From: Streptomyces sp. NBC_00193
Lineage (GTDB): Bacteria > Actinomycetota > Actinomycetes > Streptomycetales > Streptomycetaceae
Length of the DNA stretch: 64,000 bases
NCBI RefSeq assembly: GCF_026342735.1
Contig: NZ_JAPEMM010000001.1
Coordinates: forward strand, 4,774,001-4,838,000
Direction of reading: 5' to 3'
Shown here piece after piece: positions 55,757-63,279 of this stretch (positions are counted from its first letter, which is position 1; each line of letters opens with the position of its first letter). A model generated the notes under the pieces. The model saw nothing but the letters and a program-made list of their open reading frames with translations, did no database searches and was not told the origin of the DNA. The position numbers and the translations under genes were made by a program.

Positions 55757-56608
55757 TCACGTGCCCGGGGCGCCGTCCGCTAGTGCTGCGACCGCACCGT
55801 CTCGGATGACGGCCACACTGAGCGTGACCACGTAGGGCTCCTCCACCGTCCCGTCCGGAAAGAGCGGATCCAGCCGCTCCCGCTCGGCGTCCAGGAACTC
55901 CCGCGTGCCCGCCTCGCCCAGCAGCAGGAAAGCGGAGTGGCTGGCCAGGTTCGCCAGGTGGGCCTCCAGCGGGATCCGCCGGGACCACGGGACGCTCCGC
56001 GTGGCGAAACCGGAGTCGAGGCCGGAGCCGAGGCCGCGCGGCAGCGTCCGGTAGCCCAGCGCCTGGGCGCTCCCGCCGACCGCGCCGGACCCGCCCGCGA
56101 CCGCGCCGCCCGGGCCGCCGGCCCCGAAGAAGGCACGGATCCGCTCGGCCTGCCCCGCGACCCAGTCGGCCGACTCGTCCAGGTCGTTCCACCAGATCGC
56201 GAGCGCCCCGCCGGGCTTGAGCACCCGGCGCGCCTCGGGCACGGACCGCGCCGGATCCGTCCAGTGCCAGGCCTGGGCGTACGTCAGGAAGTCGAAGGCG
56301 GCCCCGGCCAGCGGCAGCCGGTCCCCGTCCCCGCGCACGATCGGGATCCCCGGCCGGGTGCGCCGGAACTCCGCCGCCATCCCGTCCCCGGGCTCCACCG
56401 CCACCACCTCGGCGCCCCGGGCGCGCATCGGCGCCGTCCCGATCCCCGTTCCCGCCCCCACGTCGGCGACCCGGGCCCCGGCGAACCGGCGCCCGGCCAG
56501 CTCCTCGACGGCGTCGTACAGCGCCTCGGGATAGCCGGGCCGGTGCTGCCCGTAGAGAGCGGCGGCGCTGTCGAAGGACCGGGCCCGGGAGCGGGGAGTC
56601 GTCGTCAT
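55757..56608 (-). CDS. Class I SAM-dependent methyltransferase
   Basis: A 283-residue methyltransferase. Motif I is VADVGAGTGIGTAPM (near residue 46), the acidic motif II VVAVEPGDGM, then YAQAWHWTDPARSVPEARRVLKPGG as post-motif blocks, the standard methyltransf_11/25 layout. A Gly-rich loop (AVAGGSGAVGG) is inserted near residue 150. Substrate unknown. ATG 56608 preferred; an in-frame ATG lies three codons upstream. Confidence 0.88.
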   Translation of the reverse strand: MTTTPRSRARSFDSAAALYGQHRPGYPEALYDAVEELAGRRFAGARVADVGAGTGIGTAPMRARGAEVVAVEPGDGMAAEFRRTRPGIPIVRGDGDRLPLAGAAFDFLTYAQAWHWTDPARSVPEARRVLKPGGALAIWWNDLDESADWVAGQAERIRAFFGAGGPGGAVAGGSGAVGGSAQALGYRTLPRGLGSGLDSGFATRSVPWSRRIPLEAHLANLASHSAFLLLGEAGTREFLDAERERLDPLFPDGTVEEPYVVTLSVAVIRDGAVAALADGAPGT

Positions 56609-56664
56609 GGCGCCCATTGTTTTCGATCACGCACTGCTCCGGCCAGACCGCTTCGGGACAGCGG

Positions 56665-57318
56665 TCAGGCGGCGCGGACCAGCCCCGCCTCGTAGGCGAG
56701 GATCGCGGCCTGGGTCCGGTTCGAGAGGTCGAGCTGCGTCAGGATCCGCGAGACGTACGTCTTCACGCTCGCCGGGGACAGGTGCAGCGCCTCCGCTATC
56801 TGCAGGTTCGTCCGGCCCTCGCCGACCAGCGCGAGGACGTCCCGCTCGCCGGGGGACAGGGTGGAGAGCTGCTCCGCGTGGTCGGGCGCCTCGGTGCGGG
56901 TGTCCGCCCGTTCCAGCAGCACCCGCATCACCCCGGGCGCCAGCGCGCTGCCGCCCGCCGCCACCGTGCGGATGCCGGCGAAGAGCTCCTCGGGGCGCAG
57001 GTCCTTCAGCAGGAATCCGGCCGCTCCGGCCCGCAGCGCGTCCAGGACCAGGTCGTCCGCCGTGTAGCCGGTGAGGACGAGCACGCGCGGCGGCTCCGGC
57101 AGCCGCAGCAGCTGCAAGGTGGCCTCCATGCCGTCGACCTTCGGCATGACCAGGTCCATCAGCACCACGTCCGGCCGGTACGTGCGCGCCAGCGGCACCG
57201 CCTCGGCCCCGTCGGCGGCTTCCGCGACCACCTCGATGTCGGGCGCGCTCGCGAGCAGGGTCACCAGTCCCGACCGTATGAGGCTCTGGTCGTCGACCAC
57301 CATCACGCGGATCGTCAT
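56665..57318 (-). CDS. LuxR/NarL-type response regulator
   Basis: A 217-residue response regulator: receiver domain (MTIRVMVVDDQSLIRSGL; phospho-acceptor Asp55 in VLMDLVMPKVDG; Thr in VLTGYT; Lys in LLKDL) and C-terminal LuxR HTH (LSPGERDVLALVGEGRTNLQ, SPASVKTYVSRIL). The likely kinase is encoded on the other side of the Rpf/M23 gene. The three genes probably form one signalling unit acting on the cell-wall hydrolase. Confidence 0.93.
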   Translation of the reverse strand: MTIRVMVVDDQSLIRSGLVTLLASAPDIEVVAEAADGAEAVPLARTYRPDVVLMDLVMPKVDGMEATLQLLRLPEPPRVLVLTGYTADDLVLDALRAGAAGFLLKDLRPEELFAGIRTVAAGGSALAPGVMRVLLERADTRTEAPDHAEQLSTLSPGERDVLALVGEGRTNLQIAEALHLSPASVKTYVSRILTQLDLSNRTQAAILAYEAGLVRAA

Positions 57319-57555
57319 GTGACCCACCTCTCCAGAATCCCCTGAATGCCCATCTTATTGCGGACATTACCGCCATATAGGGACTTAAGTCCGCCCAACC
57401 CTCCCTCCCCAGTCCCCTTTTGCTGCCCGTCCTGTCCTCTTTCGGCGACTTCGGCGACCCCCCGTCCTCCCGGACGGTGGTTACCGAGGCAGAACGCACC
57501 ACCGCTTCACCCGGTGCACCGGCCTCCGCAATGTCCCCGAAGTCAGGAACTCCGC
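57319..57555. promoter_or_regulatory. Divergent region between response regulator and Rpf/M23 hydrolase genes
   Basis: GCGG-N6-CCGC (57360-57373) lies in an AT-richer stretch between the two starts and could bind the response regulator. The rest of the leader was compared with the c-di-AMP (ydaO) riboswitch known before other streptomycete hydrolase genes; its conserved blocks were not found. Confidence 0.4.
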
Positions 57556-58737
57556 ATGTCTTTCCCGTCTGCTCGTACCCTCGCCGGTCTCGTTGTCGCC
57601 GGTATCGCCGCACCCGCCGCCGTGGGTCTCGTGGCACAGCCCGCGTCCGCCGCGTCGGTCGGCACGTGGGACAAGGTCGCCCAGTGCGAGTCCACCAACG
57701 ACTGGAGCATCGACACTGGCAACGGCTACTACGGCGGCCTGCAGTTCTCCTCCAGCACGTGGGCGGAGTTCGGCGGCCGGCAGTACGCCCCCCAGGCCGA
57801 CCAGGCCACCAAGGCGCAGCAGATCGCCATCGCCGAGAAGGTCCTGGCGACCCAGGGCCCCGGCGCCTGGCCCTCCTGCGGCAAGCTCGCCGGCCTCCAG
57901 CGCGGCGGCCCGGCCCCCGAGGCCCCGGCGGCCGCCAACAGGGGTACGGGCACCTCGACCGCGAACAAGAACGCCGAGGCCCCGGCAGCCCCTGCGGCCC
58001 CGAAGCGCGCCCAGGGCGCCAACAGCTACACCGTCGTCAGCGGCGACACCCTCGGCACCATCGGTTCCGAACTGGGCGTCAGCTGGCAGACCCTCTACTC
58101 CGAGAACCGCTCCGTGATCGGGTCCAACCCGGACATGATCCTCCCGGGCCAGCGCCTCGCGTACGGCTCCGGCGGCTCCTCCGACTCCGGCAGCAGCACC
58201 CCGGCCGCGCCGAAGTCCTCCAGCTCGTCCGGCTCCTCGAAGTCCTCCGGCTCCTCGAAGTCCTCCGGCACCTCGAAGTCCTCCGGCTCCTCCGAGTCCT
58301 CCGAGTCTTCGGCCAGTCGCTCCAGCAGCAGCGCCGAGGGCGTCCTGCCCGTCTCGGGCGGCAGCATCTCCGCCCGTTACCACCAGGCGGGCGGCTGGGC
58401 GGCCGGGTACCACACCGGCATCGACTTCGCGGTGTCCACCGGCACCCCGGTCCGGGCCGCGGCCGCGGGCACCGTCGTCTCCTCCGGCTGGCAGGGCGCG
58501 TACGGCAACGCCGTGGTCATCAAGCACGACGACGGCCGCTACACCCTCTCCGCCCACCTGTCCTCGGCGACCGCCTCCGAAGGTGAGCGCGTCTCCGCCG
58601 GCGAGCAGATCGGCCGCTCCGGCAACACCGGCAACTCCACCGGCCCGCACCTCCACTTCGAGGTGCGCTCCAGCAACAGCTACGGCGCCGACATCAACCC
58701 GGTCACCTGGCTGAACGGCCTCGGCGTCTCCCTGTAA
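57556..58737 (+). CDS. Secreted cell-wall hydrolase: Rpf-like domain, LysM, M23 peptidase
   Basis: A 393-residue exported protein. A signal peptide (residues 1-33, ending AQPASAAS) precedes a resuscitation-promoting-factor transglycosylase domain (34-113) with its catalytic Glu45 in AQCESTNDW. LysM follows (157-203; YTVVSGDTLGTIGSEL), then a Ser/Lys-rich linker (205-260) and an M23 endopeptidase (about 275-388) with zinc ligands in HTGID and HLHFEV. It can thus cut both glycan and peptide bonds of peptidoglycan, as expected in spore germination or growth. It is flanked by the genes of a two-component system. Confidence 0.94.
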   Translation: MSFPSARTLAGLVVAGIAAPAAVGLVAQPASAASVGTWDKVAQCESTNDWSIDTGNGYYGGLQFSSSTWAEFGGRQYAPQADQATKAQQIAIAEKVLATQGPGAWPSCGKLAGLQRGGPAPEAPAAANRGTGTSTANKNAEAPAAPAAPKRAQGANSYTVVSGDTLGTIGSELGVSWQTLYSENRSVIGSNPDMILPGQRLAYGSGGSSDSGSSTPAAPKSSSSSGSSKSSGSSKSSGTSKSSGSSESSESSASRSSSSAEGVLPVSGGSISARYHQAGGWAAGYHTGIDFAVSTGTPVRAAAAGTVVSSGWQGAYGNAVVIKHDDGRYTLSAHLSSATASEGERVSAGEQIGRSGNTGNSTGPHLHFEVRSSNSYGADINPVTWLNGLGVSL

Positions 58738-58861
58738 CGGACGGCCGAGCCACCCAGAACACGTCCCCCCGGGATGCCCCTTCGGCGGAAGAAGGGCAAC
58801 CTGGGGGGACGTTTTGGCATGCTCTGCGCACTTTTATGCGCAGAGGGGGAGGGGTGGAGTC

Positions 58862-60067
58862 ATGCAGGCCGTGCCCGGTCGCACCGGACAGCTGCTGGAA
58901 CGGGGTCTGCGGACCCTGACGGGGGAGAGCGGCGGGGCTCCGGACCCGGTACGGGCCCGCCGCACGGACAGCTGGCTCGCCCTGCTCTGCGGACTGCTCA
59001 CCACCCTCAACCTCCACGACGTCCACCGCTTCGGCCTCGTCACCGACTACCCCACGAGCCTGGCCGCCGGCTGGCTCGCGGCCGTCTCGCTGCTCTGGCG
59101 CCGCTCCCACCCCTGGATCCCGGCCCTCGCGGCCACCGCCGCCACCGTCGTCTCCGACGACCGCGGCCCCCTCGTCTTCGCCGCCTACGCCCTGGCCGCG
59201 TACGGCCGGTCCCACCGCTGGGTCGGGGTCCTGCTGATGGGCGTCGTCTACGCCACCACCCGGGACCTGTTCCTGCCGCTCGGGTACGCGGGGCGCGACC
59301 CCGCCTCCTTCGTCCTCGGCTCCATCCTCGTGCCCGCCCTGTACGGGGAGACCGTGCGGCGCAACCGGCACGTCATGACCGCGCTGCGCGAGCGGGCCCG
59401 CCAGGCCCACGCCGCCGTGGACCAGGCGGCCGACCTCGCCGTCGTCCAGGAACGCACCCGTTTGGCCCAGCGCACCCACGACGGGCTCGGCCACCGCCTC
59501 ACCGCCCTCACGATGCAGGCCGCCGCCCTGCGCCTGGACGCCGAGGCCGACCCCCGGGTCCGGGAGGCCGCCGGCGCCGTGGAGGAATCGGCGCGGGCCG
59601 CGATGGCCGAGGTCAGGGAGGTGCTGGACATGCTGACCGACCCCGCGGGCAGCCGCGCGTACACCTCACCCGTGGACGTGGGCCGCTTCCTCGGCTCCCT
59701 GGCCCGGAACATGCGGGCCACCGGCATGGAGATCACCCACCGCACCCAGCCCGGCCTGGGGTCCTTCCCGGCCGCCGACGGGCGGCTGCTGCTGCGGATA
59801 GCCCGCGAGGGGCTCACCAACGCGGCGAAGTACGCCCCCGGCTCCGCCGTTCGGATGAATCTGTACGCCGAGGACGGGGAGGTCCGCCTCGACGTGGTCA
59901 ACACCGCCCCGGAGGGGGAGAGGATCGTCCTCGACTCCGGTGGGATGGGCATTCCGGGGCTCCGGCGCGCCCTCGCGGAGGTGGGCGGGAAGCTGCGCGC
60001 CGGATCCACGCAGGACGGAGGTCACATGCTCGCGGCGACACTCCCCGACCGACGTGTGCTAGCTTAG
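58862..60067 (+). CDS. Sensor histidine kinase, NarL/DesK type
   Basis: A 401-residue kinase with about four to five membrane segments (residues 37-160), a dimerisation helix with the phospho-acceptor His206 in LAQRTHDGLGHRLTAL and a C-terminal ATPase domain (REGLTNAAKYAPG N-box; SGGMGIPGLRRALAEVGG G-box). ATG 58862 is preceded by GGGGGAGGGG. It should phosphorylate the LuxR-type regulator encoded at 56665-57318. It lies 124 bp after the hydrolase gene, same strand. Confidence 0.92.
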   Translation: MQAVPGRTGQLLERGLRTLTGESGGAPDPVRARRTDSWLALLCGLLTTLNLHDVHRFGLVTDYPTSLAAGWLAAVSLLWRRSHPWIPALAATAATVVSDDRGPLVFAAYALAAYGRSHRWVGVLLMGVVYATTRDLFLPLGYAGRDPASFVLGSILVPALYGETVRRNRHVMTALRERARQAHAAVDQAADLAVVQERTRLAQRTHDGLGHRLTALTMQAAALRLDAEADPRVREAAGAVEESARAAMAEVREVLDMLTDPAGSRAYTSPVDVGRFLGSLARNMRATGMEITHRTQPGLGSFPAADGRLLLRIAREGLTNAAKYAPGSAVRMNLYAEDGEVRLDVVNTAPEGERIVLDSGGMGIPGLRRALAEVGGKLRAGSTQDGGHMLAATLPDRRVLA

Positions 60068-60103
60068 AGCTCGTTGCAGTTGTGGTACCCATGAACTTTA
60101 TGT

Positions 60104-60144
60104 GCGCCTGACGGGAATGCTCCGACAGGCGCTTTTATTGTTTT
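60104..60144 (+). terminator. T-rich terminator or attenuator before cold-shock gene
   Basis: GCGCCTG (60104-60110) and CAGGCGC (60126-60132) frame a 15-nt loop and are followed by TTTTATTGTTTT, an unusually strong U tract for this genome. It ends the kinase gene, or lies in the cold-shock mRNA leader as an attenuator or thermosensor, 50 bp before the ATG. Confidence 0.7.
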
Positions 60145-60194
60145 GCCGGAATCTCCGGATGGGGCCCTTTGCCGCCTATTCAGGAGATTCAAAA

Positions 60195-60398
60195 ATGGCA
60201 CTTGGCACCGTGAAGTGGTTCAACTCGGAAAAGGGCTTCGGCTTCATCGAGCAGGACGGTGGCGGCCCGGACGTCTTCGCCCACTACTCGAACATCGCCA
60301 CCCAGGGCTTCCGTGAGCTCAACGAGGGCCAGCGCGTGTCCTTCGACGTCACCCAGGGCCAGAAGGGCCCCCAGGCGGAGAACATCCTCCCCGCCTAA
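60195..60398 (+). CDS. cspA: Cold-shock protein (CspA family)
   Basis: A 67-residue single-domain cold-shock protein. RNP1 is KGFGFIEQ and RNP2 is VFAHYSNI. It binds single-stranded RNA/DNA as a chaperone. AGGAG lies eight bases before ATG 60195, and the leader is AT-rich. It is followed by a strong terminator and then the DEAD-box helicase gene, another cold-adaptation protein. Confidence 0.97.
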   Translation: MALGTVKWFNSEKGFGFIEQDGGGPDVFAHYSNIATQGFRELNEGQRVSFDVTQGQKGPQAENILPA

Positions 60399-60410
60399 GG
60401 CAGTCAGCAC

Positions 60411-60445
60411 GCCGGGGTCCGCACCGAGTAGGTGCGGGCCCCGGC
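60411..60445 (+). terminator. Terminator between cold-shock and helicase genes
   Basis: A 15-bp stem (GCCGGGGTCCGCACC with GGTGCGGGCCCCGGC, one T-G pair) and a five-base loop are followed by TTGTCTGCTGTTT. Read-through would allow limited helicase expression. Confidence 0.85.
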
Positions 60446-60518
60446 TTGTCTGCTGTTTCGAACCATTTGCTTGCAGCGTTTTCTGCAGTACCTGCCGGTT
60501 TCAGGAGGGCTTTCTCGC

Positions 60519-62213
60519 ATGACCAGCTCCAGCTCCGCACGACCCAGCCGCCGCCCCACCCGGGGTCGAGGTGCGGCCCAGGGACGTCCGAAGGCTGGCG
60601 CGGGACGGCAGAAGTCCGCCCCCGTAGCCAGGCCCCAAGAATTCACCATGCCCGAACCGCTGACCCCGGCCCTGCCGCCGGTGGACTCGTTCGGGGACAT
60701 GGACATGCCCGAGGCGCTGCTGAAGACCCTCGCCGCCCAGGGCGTCACCGAGCCGTTCCCGATCCAGGCCGCGACGCTGCCGAACTCCCTCGTCGGCCGT
60801 GACCTGCTCGGCCGCGGCCGTACCGGCTCCGGTAAGACGCTGGCCTTCGGCCTGGCCGTGCTGACCCGCACCGCCGGCCGCCGCGCCCAGCCGAAGCAGC
60901 CGCTCGCCCTGGTCCTCGTACCGACCCGTGAGCTCGCGCAGCAGGTCACCGACGCGATGTCGCCGTACGCCACGGCCGTCAACCTGCGCATCACGACCGT
61001 CGTCGGCGGCATGTCGATCAACCGGCAGTCCGGCGCCCTGCGCCGCGGCGCCGAGGTGCTCGTCGCCACCCCCGGCCGCCTGAAGGACCTCATCGACCGC
61101 GGTGACGCCGACCTCTCCCAGGTCTCCATCACGGTCCTCGACGAGGCCGACCAGATGACCGACATGGGCTTCATGCCGCAGGTCACCGCCCTGCTCAAGC
61201 AGGTCCAGCCCGAGGGCCAGACCATGCTGTTCTCGGCGACCCTCGACAAGAACATCGACAAGCTCGTCAAGATGTTCCTGCACGACCCGGTCGCCTTCTC
61301 CGTCGACCCGTCCGCCGGCGCGGTCAGCACGATGGAGCACCACGTCCTGTACGTCATGGACGAGACCGACAAGAAGGCCGTGGCCACGCGCATAGCCGCT
61401 CGCGACGGCCGGGTGATCATGTTCGTCGACACCAAGCGCGGGGTCGACCGCATGGTCAAGAAGCTCCTCGCCGACGGCGTCCGCGCCTCCGGCCTGCACG
61501 GCGGCCGCTCGCAGCCGCAGCGCAACCGGACCCTCGACTGGTTCAAGACGGGCGAGGTCACCGCGCTGGTCGCCACCAACGTGGCCGCGCGAGGCATCCA
61601 CATCGACGACCTCGACCTCGTCGTCAACGTGGACCCGCCGACCGACCACAAGGACTACCTGCACCGCGGCGGCCGTACCGCCCGCGCCGGCGAGTCCGGC
61701 AGCGTCGTCACCCTGGTCCTGCCCGACCAGAAGCGCGACATGACCCGCCTGATGTCGGACGCCGGGATCTCCCCGCGCACCGCGCAGATCAAGTCCTCCG
61801 ACGAGGAGCTCGCGCGCATCACCGGCGCCAAGGAGCCCTCGGGCATCCCGGTCGTCATGGACGTCCCGCAGGCCACCCCGCCGCGCCAGCGCTCCGCCGG
61901 CCAGGCCGGCGGCGGCTCCGGCGGTGGCGCGCGCCGCCGCTCGGGCGGTCCGCGCACCGGCTCCGGCACGGGTGCGGCTCCGGCCGCCGGGGGCGGCCGC
62001 GGCCGTCGTACCGGTGGTGGCGGCGCCGCCGGGCAGGCTCCGGCCTCCGGTTCCGGCCAGGCCCGCCGTGGCCAGGGCGGTCAAGGCGGCTCCACGGGCG
62101 GTTCCGGCGAGCGCGGCCGACGCACCGGAGGCGCCCCCTCCGGTGGTGCGGCCGCAGCTTCGGCCCGCAGCCGCGTGGGCGGCGCCGGCCAGGGACGCCG
62201 CCGCTCCGCCTGA
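60519..62213 (+). CDS. DEAD-box RNA helicase
   Basis: A 564-residue helicase. All motifs are present: Q region (PFPIQAATLP), I (GRTGSGKT), Ia (PTRELAQQ), Ib (TPGR), II (DEAD), III (SAT), V (ARGIHIDDLD) and VI (HRGGRTARAG). The C-terminal 110 residues are a Gly/Arg/Ser-rich tail for RNA binding. ATG 60519 follows AGGAGGG; the longer frame starts inside the preceding terminator region and is rejected. It likely unwinds mRNA or rRNA at low temperature together with the adjacent cold-shock protein. Confidence 0.96.
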   Translation: MTSSSSARPSRRPTRGRGAAQGRPKAGAGRQKSAPVARPQEFTMPEPLTPALPPVDSFGDMDMPEALLKTLAAQGVTEPFPIQAATLPNSLVGRDLLGRGRTGSGKTLAFGLAVLTRTAGRRAQPKQPLALVLVPTRELAQQVTDAMSPYATAVNLRITTVVGGMSINRQSGALRRGAEVLVATPGRLKDLIDRGDADLSQVSITVLDEADQMTDMGFMPQVTALLKQVQPEGQTMLFSATLDKNIDKLVKMFLHDPVAFSVDPSAGAVSTMEHHVLYVMDETDKKAVATRIAARDGRVIMFVDTKRGVDRMVKKLLADGVRASGLHGGRSQPQRNRTLDWFKTGEVTALVATNVAARGIHIDDLDLVVNVDPPTDHKDYLHRGGRTARAGESGSVVTLVLPDQKRDMTRLMSDAGISPRTAQIKSSDEELARITGAKEPSGIPVVMDVPQATPPRQRSAGQAGGGSGGGARRRSGGPRTGSGTGAAPAAGGGRGRRTGGGGAAGQAPASGSGQARRGQGGQGGSTGGSGERGRRTGGAPSGGAAAASARSRVGGAGQGRRRSA

Positions 62214-62232
62214 TCGGATCGGACCCGTACGA

Positions 62233-62272
62233 ACCACTGCGCCGGGCGGCACACGCCGCCCGGCGCAGTGGT
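62233..62272. terminator. Bidirectional terminator after helicase
   Basis: A perfect 18-bp stem (62233-62250 with 62255-62272) with an ACAC loop and a GTTTTGGG tail, between convergent genes. Confidence 0.92.
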
Positions 62273-62315
62273 GTTTTGGGCGCCGTGGTGTTTCCGGGTA
62301 CAACCGGTTCGGTGC

Positions 62316-63248
62316 CTAGCGGACCATCTTCACCTGGAGCTTCGCCAGGGTCCGCAGGTCCAGGCCGAGGCCGTCGGTCAGGTAGCCGTAGAGGCTGCCG
62401 TAGTCGGCCTCCATCTGCGTGGTCGCCGCGTCCAGGTAGTCCTGGCGGACCTCCTGGAGCGGGATCAGCAGATCGGGGTTCTGCATCCGGCCGGATGCCT
62501 TGATGCCCGCCCGCACCTGGGCGTCGTACGCCGCGCGGAAGGTGTTCGAGGCCAGGTAGTCGCGCTCGGCCGTGGCCTTCGGGACGGCCAGGGCGTTCAG
62601 CAGGACGTAGCTCATCCAGCCCGTCCTGTCCTTGCCCGAGGTGCAGTGGTACAGCAGCGGGCCCTGGTTCCCGTCGGCGATCTCGCGGAGGGTGGTCGCG
62701 AACTGCGCCCGGTTCTCGGGATTGGTCACGAACGCGCGGTAGACGTCGCGCATGTACGCCTCGCCGCGGCCGCCGCCGAGCATCTGCTCCTGCTTCACGG
62801 GATCACCGCTGCCTATCGCGGACATCAGCAGCCCGTACAGGCCGTTGTCGTTGACCGGGCGGGCGGTGGAGGCCAGACCGGCGGGCAGCTTGTCGGCGCC
62901 GTCGTACTGGACCTCCATGGGGATGCGGAAATCGAGGACCTTCTTGAGGCCCAGACCGCCCACGGTGGTGATGTCCGAGGGGGTCAGCTTGCCCAGTGCA
63001 TCGGAGCGGTAGACCAGTCCCTGACGAACGCGGCCTCCCGTCCAGGTGCGGTAGCCACCGAGGTCGCGGACGTTGACCGCGCCCTGGAGGGGGATCTGGC
63101 GGATCGTTTCCGCCGGCTGCGTGTGCCAGGGGTGACGCGAGGCGGCGGCACTGTCGGCCGGCGCGGCGTACGCGGCGGCGGGCAGGGTCCCGATGGCGAG
63201 GGCGGAGGCGAGCACCGCGGTCGCCAGGCGGATTCGGGCACGGCTCAT
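62316..63248 (-). CDS. Secreted tyrosine-protein phosphatase-like protein
   Basis: A 310-residue exported protein. The signal peptide (MSRARIRLATAVLASALAIG, cleavage near AYAAPA) sets the start at ATG 63248. The body matches the Y_phosphatase3/LipA type: NVRDLGGYRTWTGGRVRQGL, VYRSDAL and the P-loop HCTSGKDRTGW (Cys-x5-Arg). Such enzymes dephosphorylate phosphotyrosine or phosphoinositides; outside the cell the substrate is unknown. Confidence 0.92.
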   Translation of the reverse strand: MSRARIRLATAVLASALAIGTLPAAAYAAPADSAAASRHPWHTQPAETIRQIPLQGAVNVRDLGGYRTWTGGRVRQGLVYRSDALGKLTPSDITTVGGLGLKKVLDFRIPMEVQYDGADKLPAGLASTARPVNDNGLYGLLMSAIGSGDPVKQEQMLGGGRGEAYMRDVYRAFVTNPENRAQFATTLREIADGNQGPLLYHCTSGKDRTGWMSYVLLNALAVPKATAERDYLASNTFRAAYDAQVRAGIKASGRMQNPDLLIPLQEVRQDYLDAATTQMEADYGSLYGYLTDGLGLDLRTLAKLQVKMVR

Positions 63249-63279
63249 CTGGGGCAACTCCTGTAACGGAGAAGGGGAA

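Noticed and set aside
57328..57555. Possible c-di-AMP (ydaO) riboswitch before the Rpf/M23 gene
   Set aside because: The conserved GGGUGAA and CAGCUAACCUCG-type blocks are not present in the leader.
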